Assembly (NCBI GenBank): GCA_964634645.1
Contig: CAZWKI010000018.1
Location: 1 to 18,649 of the forward strand
DNA length: 18,649 nt
Source: CAZWKI01 sp964634645
Lineage (GTDB): Bacteria; Patescibacteriota; Patescibacteriia; UBA1558; S5-K13
Direction of reading: 5' to 3'
The translations under genes were made by a program, and so were the position numbers. A model generated the notes under the pieces. That model had not been told where the DNA came from and made no database searches. It saw nothing but the letters and a program-made list of their open reading frames with translations. Every line of letters starts with the position of its first letter. Positions within the stretch are counted from its first letter, which is position 1. Below are positions 5,873 through 12,251 of the stretch, in pieces.

Positions 5873-6310
5873 ATGAAATTTACTGGTATCGAGCAAGCTC
5901 TCAAAGATGGATGCAAAATATGTGCATTTCGTTCTGGTGGGGGTCTCCGTGTAGTTAGTATCAAAAAAGACGACGAATCAAAAGGATATGGAGAGCATCC
6001 ACAACTTGAAGATGCTCTATCACACGCTCAGGAAGATTTTCTCGTGGGTCACAAACCATACAAAGAAGTTTATGGTGTTACAAAACCACACTATATTACG
6101 GGTAGTTCAACGCCTACTGGTCCTCTTGATGAATGGATTCTTCGTGGCCACACCTTCGATGTATGGCAAGATGGTGATGAAATTATCTTTCAACTGAATG
6201 CATTAAATGGAAAACTCAAAGAAATCACCAAAACTGGTCGTGGTAAATATTTTGCAGAAGCAATGAATAATGCCCTCGATGCAGACGAAATCGAAACTGA
6301 GCAGAAGTAA
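5873..6310 (+). CDS. 145-aa soluble protein of unknown function
   Basis: This 145-residue protein has no signal peptide or membrane segment and should be cytoplasmic. It has a CKIC pair at 14-17 near the N-terminus, a strand-rich opening (FRSGGGLRVVSIKKDDESKG), a helix around 45-55, a central segment YITGSSTPTGPLDEWILRGH and an acidic C-terminus. I recognise no domain. The SD (AAGGAG, 7 bases before the ATG) and the terminator right after the stop show an expressed single-gene unit. Base composition is visibly richer in G and C than the flanking core genes. It is the only plus-strand gene in this island, and is divergent from the 89-aa membrane protein with repeat R2 between them. Confidence 0.7.
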   Translation: MKFTGIEQALKDGCKICAFRSGGGLRVVSIKKDDESKGYGEHPQLEDALSHAQEDFLVGHKPYKEVYGVTKPHYITGSSTPTGPLDEWILRGHTFDVWQDGDEIIFQLNALNGKLKEITKTGRGKYFAEAMNNALDADEIETEQK

Positions 6311-6335
6311 TCTGAGTTAGTCATCAAAATTGGTT

Positions 6336-6360
6336 TACCAGTTGTCCGCAACAACTGGTA
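6336..6360 (+). terminator. Terminator of the 145-aa protein gene
   Basis: TACCAGTTGT (6336-6345) pairs perfectly over 10 bp with ACAACTGGTA (6351-6360) around the loop CCGCA, followed by TTTTTTATTATTTTTTC. It lies 25 bases after the stop codon. Confidence 0.95.
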
Positions 6361-6375
6361 TTTTTTATTATTTTT

Positions 6376-6480
6376 TCTTTACGGGTAAATCAAAAAAAGC
6401 CCATAAATAAAGGACTTTCTTTGATTTGGAGCTCCTTGGTTATGGATGTTAGAAATATGATTATGAGAAATTTATTATGA
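6376..6480. repeat. Intergenic repeat, copy R3
   Basis: This is the third copy: TAAATAAAGGACTTTCTTTG, then ATTTGGAGCTCC, TTGGT and GGATGTTAGAAATATGATTA. On the minus strand AAAGTCC pairs with GGGCTTT and is followed by a T-run, a good terminator, yet the gene upstream on that strand already has its own terminator at 6490-6511. Bases 6388-6432 match the tRNA-Gly 3' end and its terminator (8390-8434) at 41 of 45 positions. Confidence 0.8.
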
Positions 6481-6489
6481 AATAAAAAA

Positions 6490-6511
6490 GCACGGAAATA
6501 TTATTCCGTGC
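6490..6511 (-). terminator. Terminator of the three-gene secreted-protein operon
   Basis: GCACGGAA (6490-6497) pairs with TTCCGTGC (6504-6511) over 8 bp; the minus strand then reads TTTTTTATTTC. It lies 22 bases after the end of the last gene of the operon. Confidence 0.93.
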
Positions 6512-6533
6512 CTCATATTTTGTTATTTTGTTT

Positions 6534-6950
6534 TTAGAGCCTAGTTTTTCCAATGTTTTTACTCAGCAAACGCTTTGCTCTGTCATTAAAAAATTTAGTG
6601 TCATTCTGATTTTTTGAGAAATATACGCTTATGTCAGCCTCTTCTTGGGTTTTACAAAGATATATCCATATGGCACTTCTTTGCCTTTCTACAAACCTCC
6701 ATATTAATAGGTGACTATGATCGGGTATTAAATTTGATGGCGAATGATATACTATAGCATCTACTAAAAGTTCATAACCGCCACTTTCTGGATCTAATCC
6801 ACCCGGTATATTCCTATCAATGCTTCTTGAAACATAAACCTTCAATTCCGCCTCTTCTTTGTGTTCGGTGACGTAAACATTTAATGCAATCAAACTATTT
6901 ATTGAGAGCATGAATATAATCACCGATATTATAAAAACTATTTGTTTCAT
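6534..6950 (-). CDS. Secreted protein with two DUF6150-like repeats
   Basis: This 138-residue protein has an N-terminal signal segment (about 1-22). Two similar units can be seen: ALNVYVTEHKEEAELKVYVS (22-41) and WIYLCKTQEEADISVYFS (95-112). The pattern of hydrophobic strand, short charged turn with AD/AE, then a second VYV strand resembles DUF6150-type repeats. Between them lies a different insert (about 43-94) with a Gly-rich loop. The start codon overlaps the upstream gene by 4 bases (ATGA), so the two are translationally coupled; GGAG lies upstream. It is the last gene of the operon. The family match is from memory of the motif and moderately sure; the function is unknown. Confidence 0.65.
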   Translation of the reverse strand: MKQIVFIISVIIFMLSINSLIALNVYVTEHKEEAELKVYVSRSIDRNIPGGLDPESGGYELLVDAIVYHSPSNLIPDHSHLLIWRFVERQRSAIWIYLCKTQEEADISVYFSKNQNDTKFFNDRAKRLLSKNIGKTRL

Positions 6951-7426
6951 TTTTCATCTCCAAATATTAAATCAATTATTTTGTCGTCAACTCCCTTTTT
7001 GCGAGGAGGAGTTAAATGTAGATCTATGACCTTTTTCCACATTGTTCTGGGATACTCCCTATACCCATCTTTAACTATAATCATTTTACGCCAAGGTGTT
7101 GAATATGAATCATGATAGGGACTACTATTAGCATAAGTAACTCTAAATCTTTTTATGAAGTTTCCATTTTTATCATAGAATTTAATCCAGAACCAATGAT
7201 TTCCAGCATCGGAATCTAACTGATAAGAACCTTCTTCTTCTGCATATCCTGAATTATTTACTTTTTTAAAACTTGAGTCACTTCCAAAATAATAATAAAA
7301 ACTAAAATCATTTTGACTGAAACTCCAAACACCATTTAACCATTCGGGGGTCGGTGGTTCAATAATCTGAGAAGATAAAACACCAATTAGAATAATCGAG
7401 AGTATAGATAAAATTATTTTTTTCAT
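6947..7426 (-). CDS. Secreted protein, unknown, possible small beta-barrel
   Basis: This 159-residue protein has a signal peptide (about 1-20, MKKIILSILSIILIGVLSSQ). The mature part is rich in aromatic residues and alternates like beta strands: WLNGVWSFSQNDFSFYYYFG, EEGSYQLDSDAGNHWFWIKF, then FIKRFRVTYANSSPYHDS. The pattern GxW followed by strands recalls lipocalin-like folds, but no signature confirms this. It is the middle gene of a three-gene operon, 22 bases after the first gene and overlapping the third by 4. The SD TAAGGAGG sits five bases before the ATG. Confidence 0.65.
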   Translation of the reverse strand: MKKIILSILSIILIGVLSSQIIEPPTPEWLNGVWSFSQNDFSFYYYFGSDSSFKKVNNSGYAEEEGSYQLDSDAGNHWFWIKFYDKNGNFIKRFRVTYANSSPYHDSYSTPWRKMIIVKDGYREYPRTMWKKVIDLHLTPPRKKGVDDKIIDLIFGDEK

Positions 7427-7448
7427 TTTTCCTCCTTATTACTAAATA

Positions 7449-7868
7449 TTATCTTAATTCCCTTACAATACTATCTAATTTTTCTAAAAAAACTGGTTGC
7501 AAATACCATTTACCATCACCCGTTTCCCAGTCTTTAAAATTTATACCAAACCCATTTAGAGATGCTGGGTGCCTACCGAAAGAAATAAGTATACGTCCAA
7601 TTGATGGACCAAACAGATGATATTCATCTGGTGACTCAGCTCCTTTGATTTTGATAAAACCATGCTCTTTAAGTTTTTTTTCGAATTGTTCAATGGTCCA
7701 CGCCTCCCACCCATGATCAGTACCTTCAATTTGAATAGTCTGATGCGATATGGGAGATTTATATACCGCAAAAGTTCTGAAATTGTAATCTACAGTATTT
7801 AAATCATTTGCATATAAAAAGCATATTGATATAAAAATAACAGCAATCAATAAAAGAATCTTTTTCAT
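7449..7868 (-). CDS. Secreted protein, unknown, first gene of the operon
   Basis: This 139-residue protein has a signal peptide (about 1-20, MKKILLLIAVIFISICFLYA). The mature domain contains WEAWTIEQFEKKLKEHGFIK, a helix, and LFGPSIGRILISFGRHPASL, a Gly/Ser-rich segment. It has no cysteine in the mature part and no recognised family. The SD GGGAGGA is four bases before the ATG at 7868. The upstream region of about 450 bases contains inverted repeats and a short reading frame, so the operon may be controlled through its leader. Confidence 0.65.
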   Translation of the reverse strand: MKKILLLIAVIFISICFLYANDLNTVDYNFRTFAVYKSPISHQTIQIEGTDHGWEAWTIEQFEKKLKEHGFIKIKGAESPDEYHLFGPSIGRILISFGRHPASLNGFGINFKDWETGDGKWYLQPVFLEKLDSIVRELR

Positions 7869-8194
7869 GTTTCCTCCCTATTAATAAAAAGTAAATTCAT
7901 TATTACCTGCTAAATCGTAATTAAATATTGTGGTAAATTTTCATTACTCATTTACAGCAGGTTATTGTTGGGCATTATGGTTAGCCTTCACTACCCTTTT
8001 CTTTTATCTTTAAGAAGCCGTAGCTAGCATGGTTGTTTAATGGGATCCACAACCCAAGACAATCTATATTATATTTTATGATTTTTTATTAAAATAAAAT
8101 CAATATACAAAAAAAGAGAGTTCTGAAAAATATAAACAATACAATGGCGCTTTTGCCGTTGCATCGTTTAATTAAAACACTCATATCGCATATT
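7869..8194 (-). promoter_or_regulatory. Structured leader region of the secreted-protein operon
   Basis: This stretch without a long gene holds several inverted repeats in the leader of the operon. ACCTGC plus TAAAT (7905-7915) pairs with ATTTA and GCAGGT (7950-7962), 11 pairs with a 2-base bulge. GTTGGG (7967-7972) can pair with CCCAA (8053-8057), enclosing the hairpin GGTTGT/ACAACC (8031-8036 with 8049-8054). CAATGGC and GCCGTTG (about 8142-8161) form a further hairpin. A TATAAT on the minus strand at 8068-8073 may be a second, weak promoter. The structure was paired by eye; no known riboswitch was recognised. Confidence 0.4.
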
Positions 8195-8275
8195 TTATAT
8201 AAATAAAATATTATTAACTAAAGAAGAACCATTAATGTGGCTATAGCGCCGTATTAACACCTCTACTATTGACAT
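8195..8275 (-). CDS. Possible 26-aa leader peptide
   Basis: A frame from ATG at 8275 to TAA at 8195 encodes MSIVEVLIRRYSHINGSSLV followed by NNILFI. It has a good SD (GCGGAGG, four bases before the ATG) and a promoter at 8324-8351. The start codon and SD lie inside an inverted repeat (ATTGACA with TGTCAAT), which could mask them in RNA. It could be a leader peptide for the secreted-protein operon or a free-standing micropeptide. The evidence is the expression signals only; the sequence matches no family I know. Confidence 0.4.
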   Translation of the reverse strand: MSIVEVLIRRYSHINGSSLVNNILFI

Positions 8276-8323
8276 ATTGCCTCCGCTATTCCATTGTCAA
8301 TTTACTATGTGTATCCTAATTTC

Positions 8324-8351
8324 AATCTATCATATCCAATATTGCTGTCAA
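8324..8351 (-). promoter_or_regulatory. Promoter upstream of the leader peptide frame
   Basis: On the minus strand TTGACA (8346-8351), a 16-base spacer and TAGATT (8324-8329), with a TG extending the -10. Transcription from about 8317 would produce a leader of about 450 bases before the first secreted-protein gene. Confidence 0.6.
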
Positions 8352-8389
8352 TATAGTTATCAACAACTTAGTGAGCCATCCCTTTCAAA

Positions 8390-8428
8390 AATCAAAAAAA
8401 GCCCATAAATAAAGGGTTTTCTTTGGTC
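8390..8428 (-). terminator. Terminator of the tRNA-Gly transcript (repeat copy R4)
   Basis: On the minus strand AAAACCC pairs with GGG(C)TTTT, one base bulged, and a run of seven T follows. It begins directly after the encoded CCA of the tRNA. With the last tRNA bases it matches repeat R3 at 41 of 45 positions (8390-8434 against 6388-6432). Confidence 0.75.
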
Positions 8429-8503
8429 TGGAGCGGGTAAGCGGAATTGAACCGCCCTCTCAACCTTGGCAAGGTCGTATAATAGCCACTATACTATACC
8501 CGC
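8429..8503 (-). tRNA. tRNA-Gly (anticodon GCC)
   Basis: The 75-base minus-strand gene folds as a cloverleaf. Acceptor GCGGGTA pairs with TACCCGC; the discriminator is U and CCA is encoded. The anticodon arm is CGACC, TTGCCAA, GGTTG with anticodon GCC. The T arm is GGCGG, TTCAATT, CCGCT. The D stem GTAT/TTAT is short and weak (three pairs), and the variable loop has 4 bases. It follows rpsP on the same strand, possibly in one transcript, and is followed by a terminator. Confidence 0.95.
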
Positions 8504-8507
8504 ATGC

Positions 8508-8527
8508 GTCGGGTCGAATGACCCGAC
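8508..8527 (-). other. Strong hairpin just upstream of tRNA-Gly
   Basis: GTCGGGTC (8508-8515) pairs perfectly with GACCCGAC (8520-8527) around a 4-base loop, ending four bases before the tRNA. No T-run follows on the minus strand. It could be a processing signal or 3' end stabiliser for the rpsP mRNA, or a terminator for antisense transcription. Confidence 0.5.
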
Positions 8528-8579
8528 TTAAGTTTTGAATTTTTAATTTAGAATTTTGAATTTATTGAATAATTGAAAA

Positions 8580-9119
8580 TTATTCAACTTTAGCTTCTTC
8601 AGCTGGTTTTTCTTCAACAACTGGAACTTCCTTGTCAGCCGAAGCTTCCTCGACTGCCGTAGTTTCAACGGAGGCAGTAGCGGGAGCTGATTCTACTGGT
8701 TTTTCTTCAACAACTGGAGTCTCAGGAATTTGTTCTGCTGGAGCTTCTACTTTGGCTTTTGCATCTTCATCAGTTTTCTTTTTGTCTTCAGTAGCCTTAA
8801 GTGTAGCAGCTTCTTTGTCAGCCTTTTCTTTGTTCATTTTTTCTGCTCTTGTCTTTGTAATCTTTACTGATTTTTTCTTATTACCAGATAAGATTCCATT
8901 TTTTATAAGCAAATTATGAACAGTTTCAGATGCTTTTGCACCTTTTTTTATCCAGTATTCAATTCTTTCTTTGTTTAATGTTGTTTCTTTTGTTCTTGGA
9001 TTATAAAATCCTAACTTTTCAATAAAGTTTGCCCAAGGATCTTTTCTTTTGTCCATTACAACTACTCTGTAAGAAGGTGTTTTTTTTCTGCCAACTCTTG
9101 TAAATCTAATGCTTAACAT
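8580..9119 (-). CDS. rpsP: 30S ribosomal protein S16 with long charged C-terminal extension
   Basis: Residues 1-85 are a complete S16 (MLSIRFTRVGRKKTPSYRVV, then KRKDPWANFIEKLGFYNPRT, later RIEYWIKKGAKASETVHNLL), the small-subunit protein that binds 16S rRNA early in assembly. Residues about 86-179 form a tail first rich in Lys, Glu and Ala, then a Pro/Val/Glu/Ala-rich part with the repeated segment VVEEKPVE and VVEEKPAE. Typical S16 is 80-100 residues, so the protein is almost doubled. Such tails occur in several bacterial groups and are probably disordered. It has its own promoter at 9192-9220 and a hairpin in its leader; the start has no SD. tRNA-Gly follows. Confidence 0.95.
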   Translation of the reverse strand: MLSIRFTRVGRKKTPSYRVVVMDKRKDPWANFIEKLGFYNPRTKETTLNKERIEYWIKKGAKASETVHNLLIKNGILSGNKKKSVKITKTRAEKMNKEKADKEAATLKATEDKKKTDEDAKAKVEAPAEQIPETPVVEEKPVESAPATASVETTAVEEASADKEVPVVEEKPAEEAKVE

Positions 9120-9135
9120 ATTGTATTTTTCGTTA

Positions 9136-9153
9136 ATTCCGCTGTGGCGGAAT
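9136..9153 (-). other. Hairpin in the rpsP leader
   Basis: ATTCCGC (9136-9142) pairs with GCGGAAT (9147-9153) around a 4-base loop, 16 bases upstream of the rpsP start codon on the minus strand. It could influence translation or mRNA stability. Confidence 0.45.
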
Positions 9154-9191
9154 AAAAATTAATTAAATAAAGCGTTTGTGACGATGAAAAT

Positions 9192-9220
9192 ATAATATAT
9201 TATTTAACAAATTATGTCAA
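9192..9220 (-). promoter_or_regulatory. Promoter of rpsP
   Basis: On the minus strand TTGACA (9215-9220), a 17-base spacer and TATTAT (9192-9197). Transcription starts about 9185, leaving a leader of about 65 bases with the hairpin at 9136-9153. Confidence 0.75.
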
Positions 9221-9253
9221 TATAATGAGTTCTTTTATATAAGCATTTTTTCT

Positions 9254-9387
9254 GCTATAATGGTTGTGAAATAATAATAATTAATAGATTTCGGGTTGTA
9301 GATTTTGGGTTTTAGCAATTTGTAAAATTACAATATTTCCATTTGCTGAAATCTGAAAACTAAAATCTAAAAACTAATAAAAAAACT
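9254..9387 (+). promoter_or_regulatory. Promoter and leader of eno
   Basis: An extended -10, TGCTATAAT (9254-9262 region, TATAAT at 9256-9261), has no clear -35. The leader of about 120 bases contains an imperfect inverted repeat: TAGATTTTGGGTTTTAGC on the left and GCTGAAATCTGAAAAC, then TAAAATCTA, on the right, giving a long A/T stem. The ATG of eno has no SD. Similar TAGATTTT-type words occur in other intergenic tracts of this window. Confidence 0.55.
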
Positions 9388-10668
9388 ATGAAAATTAAAT
9401 CAATATCAGCTGTAGAAATTTTGGACAGTCGTGGCAATCCTACAATAGAGACAACTGTAACTTTAGAAGATGGATCACTCGGCGTTGCAGCCGTGCCATC
9501 AGGTGCTTCAACTGGAAGCTATGAAGCAGTAGAGCTTCGCGATGGAGACAAATCTAGATATGGAGGACTCGGTGTTTTAAAAGCAATAAAAAACGTTGAA
9601 TCAATTATTGCAGAAAAAATTATAGGAATGGATGCAGAAAATCAAAGAGAAATTGATGAATCAATGATTGCTCTTGACTCTACTGAAAACAAGGCGAATC
9701 TTGGTGCAAATGCAATATTATCAGTATCAATGGCTGTAGCGCGTGCACAGGCAATAAGCGAGAAAAAACCATTATACGGGTATTTGAGCAAATTCAATCC
9801 TGATTTTGACGGAACTTATATAATGCCAATTCCAATGATGAATATAATGAATGGCGGAAAACATGCAAACTGGGCAACAGATATTCAGGAATATATGATT
9901 TTTCCAATAGGAGCAAAAAATATTACTGAAGCCGTGCGAATGTGTGCAGAAATTTATGCAAACTTGAAAAAAACAATAAAATCCCATGGTTATGGAGTTG
10001 GCATTGGAGATGAGGGTGGATTTGCGCCAAGCGTAAAATCAAATGACGAGCCATTTCAACTTATGACAAGTGCTATTGAAAGCGCTGGATACAAATTGGG
10101 TACTGATATTGTGTTCTGTATTGATGCAGCTGCAACTGAATTTTTCAAAGACGGAAAATATATTTTGAACAAAGAAGGAAAAACATTGGACAGTAATGAA
10201 TTATCAGAATTTTATCAAAACATTGCAAAAAATTATCCAATAGTAAGTTTTGAAGATATTTTTGCAGAAGATGATTGGGATGGATTTAAAAATTTCAGCA
10301 TTTCAACAGAAAACAAAGTTCAACTCGTTGGAGATGATTTGTATGTTACAAATCCAAAAAGATTAAGTCGTGGAATTACAGAAAAAACAAGCAACTCGAT
10401 TCTTATAAAACTAAATCAAATTGGAACTCTTACAGAAACAATTGACACAATAATTTTAGCAAGAAAAAACAATATGACTTCAGTTGTATCTCATAGAAGT
10501 GGCGAGACAGAGGACTCCTTCATTGCTGATTTTGTAGTTGCAATGGGAACAGGTCAGATAAAAACAGGAGCACCATGCCGTAGTGAGAGAATTTGTAAAT
10601 ACAACAGACTTATAAAAATAGAAAAAGAATTAAGCGGAAAATCTGCTATTTCAAAATTTCCTTTTTAA
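9388..10668 (+). CDS. eno: Enolase
   Basis: This 426-residue enzyme converts 2-phosphoglycerate to phosphoenolpyruvate in glycolysis and is cytoplasmic. All key residues are visible: the SGASTG loop at 38-43, catalytic Glu209 in GIGDEGGFAP, metal ligands Asp246, Glu289 and Asp316, catalytic Lys341 in ILIKLNQIGT, and SHRSGETED followed by KTGAPCRSER. The length is normal for bacteria (about 430). It is followed after 24 bases by gpmI, which makes its substrate, so two consecutive steps are encoded together. There is no SD before the ATG at 9388; the N-terminus MKIKSISAVEILDSRGNPT aligns with the family, supporting this start. Confidence 0.98.
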   Translation: MKIKSISAVEILDSRGNPTIETTVTLEDGSLGVAAVPSGASTGSYEAVELRDGDKSRYGGLGVLKAIKNVESIIAEKIIGMDAENQREIDESMIALDSTENKANLGANAILSVSMAVARAQAISEKKPLYGYLSKFNPDFDGTYIMPIPMMNIMNGGKHANWATDIQEYMIFPIGAKNITEAVRMCAEIYANLKKTIKSHGYGVGIGDEGGFAPSVKSNDEPFQLMTSAIESAGYKLGTDIVFCIDAAATEFFKDGKYILNKEGKTLDSNELSEFYQNIAKNYPIVSFEDIFAEDDWDGFKNFSISTENKVQLVGDDLYVTNPKRLSRGITEKTSNSILIKLNQIGTLTETIDTIILARKNNMTSVVSHRSGETEDSFIADFVVAMGTGQIKTGAPCRSERICKYNRLIKIEKELSGKSAISKFPF

Positions 10669-10692
10669 ACTATTTTGATTTAGTGTAAATAT

Positions 10693-12198
10693 ATGAAAGA
10701 CAAAGTGCTTCTTATAATTTGTGATGGTTTGGGATACAACAAAGACAAAGATAATAATGCGGTTGCAACCGCAAATACTCCAAATTTAGATTATTATGAG
10801 ACGAATTATCCATTTGCCACTCTTTTTGCTAGTGGCGAAGCAATAGGGCTTCCTGAGGGACAAATGGGCACATCTGAGGCAAATCATCTTGTAATCGGCT
10901 CAGGGCGAATAATTTATCAGAACCTCGTAAAGATAAATAAATCAGTCAAAGATGGAAAACTAATTGATAATCTAGCAATAAAAGAAGCAATAGATCATGT
11001 CAAAGAACAAAATAGTGTGCTTCACATAAAAGGACTTATTTCTGATGGAGGAGTACATTCTCACATTGACCATATAAAAGCACTTCTTAAATGTGCAAAA
11101 GAAAATGGAGTAAAAAATGTTTACCTTCATTTATTTACTGACGGTCGTGATACACCACCAAAGAGCGCATTAAATTATATAGAAGATATTGAAGATTTTA
11201 TGAAGAGTGAGAACATCGGACGCATCGCAACAATTGGCGGTCGTTATTGGGGAATGGACAGAGACAATAATGACGACAGAGTTGAAAAACATTTTAAAGT
11301 AATGACGCACGCTGATGGACCAAAATTCAAATCAGCAAAAGATGTAATTGAATATAATTATTCAAAAAATATTACAGATGAGTTTATAGAGCCAGCATAT
11401 ATTGAGACAGAATCAGGAGAACTCGGTTGTATTCAGTCAAACGATGCTATTATATTTGCAAATTTCAGATCAGACAGAGCAAGAGAAATTACAAAAAGAA
11501 TATTACACGAAAAAATTTCAAATACCAAATTTGTTGCAATGACTCAGTATGATGATGACCTAGATGTTCGTGTTGCTTTTCCACCGGAGATAATTGATAA
11601 TACATTGTCAGAGGTAATTGCAAATAATGGTTTGAAGCAACTCAAGGTAACTGAAACAGAAAAGTTTACTCACCTTACATTTTTTTTCAATGCGCAGAGA
11701 TACAAAGAAGAGAAAAATGAAAAAAGAATATTAATTACAAGTAATAGTGACATAGCAACTCATGACGTGAAGCCGGAGATGAAAGTATATGAAATCGCAG
11801 ATGAGCTCGTAAAAGCAATAAGCTCAAATGAATTTGATTTTATAGCAACAAATCTTACAAATTGTGATATGGTAGGACACACTGGAAATTTTGATGCAAT
11901 TGTCTGGGCAGTAGAGCATGTTGATAAGGCGCTTGGTGAAATTGTAAATTGCGCCAAAGAAAATGGATATCATATCATAATTACAGCAGACCATGGAAAC
12001 GCTGAGGAAACATTTGACAAAGTGTCTGGTCAAAAGCTCACATCCCACACATTAAATCCAGTTCCATTTTATTTAATATCAGACAAATATAAAGAAATAA
12101 AAAGAACAAGTGGTTATTTAAGCGATATTGCTCCTACAATTTTGAAAATAATGAATTTAGAAATTCCTAGTGAAATGACCGGTGAGCCACTTATTTAA
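10693..12198 (+). CDS. gpmI: 2,3-bisphosphoglycerate-independent phosphoglycerate mutase
   Basis: This 501-residue manganese-dependent enzyme interconverts 3- and 2-phosphoglycerate. The alkaline-phosphatase-superfamily core is visible: Asp11 in LIICDGLG, the phosphorylated serine Ser61 in GQMGTSEANH, the DGRDTPP segment of the transferase domain, RYWGMDRD, FANFRSDRAREI and TADHGNAEE with Asp433 and His434. The usual motif is GQMGNSEVGH, so this copy reads TSEANH around the catalytic serine, a mild variation. The length is normal (about 510). It sits 24 bases after eno and ends in a bidirectional terminator shared with smc. There is no SD. Confidence 0.97.
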   Translation: MKDKVLLIICDGLGYNKDKDNNAVATANTPNLDYYETNYPFATLFASGEAIGLPEGQMGTSEANHLVIGSGRIIYQNLVKINKSVKDGKLIDNLAIKEAIDHVKEQNSVLHIKGLISDGGVHSHIDHIKALLKCAKENGVKNVYLHLFTDGRDTPPKSALNYIEDIEDFMKSENIGRIATIGGRYWGMDRDNNDDRVEKHFKVMTHADGPKFKSAKDVIEYNYSKNITDEFIEPAYIETESGELGCIQSNDAIIFANFRSDRAREITKRILHEKISNTKFVAMTQYDDDLDVRVAFPPEIIDNTLSEVIANNGLKQLKVTETEKFTHLTFFFNAQRYKEEKNEKRILITSNSDIATHDVKPEMKVYEIADELVKAISSNEFDFIATNLTNCDMVGHTGNFDAIVWAVEHVDKALGEIVNCAKENGYHIIITADHGNAEETFDKVSGQKLTSHTLNPVPFYLISDKYKEIKRTSGYLSDIAPTILKIMNLEIPSEMTGEPLI

Positions 12199-12212
12199 AG
12201 TTTTATAAAAAC

Positions 12213-12227
12213 CGACCCTCAGGGTCG
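12213..12227. terminator. Bidirectional terminator between gpmI and smc
   Basis: CGACCC (12213-12218) pairs with GGGTCG (12222-12227) around TCA. The plus strand continues ATTTTTTTT and the minus strand GTTTTTAT, so it can end both convergent transcripts. Confidence 0.93.
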
Positions 12228-12251
12228 ATTTTTTTTGTATAAGAAGTTTAT

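Noticed and set aside
5660..6480. Repeats R1-R3 as degenerate tRNA genes
   Set aside because: Apart from the terminal GCTCCA there is no acceptor partner, T-loop or anticodon arm upstream.
7966..8062. Known RNA such as 6S RNA, SRP RNA or RNase P RNA
   Set aside because: Conserved motifs of these RNAs were not found and the paired segments are too short; it was kept only as a possible structured leader.
5113..8434. CRISPR array
   Set aside because: The repeats are about 100 bases long, diverged, hundreds of bases apart and separated by genes; no cas genes are present.
8632..8919. 95-aa Ser/Ala-rich plus-strand frame
   Set aside because: It is the antisense of the repetitive S16 tail, with no expression signals.
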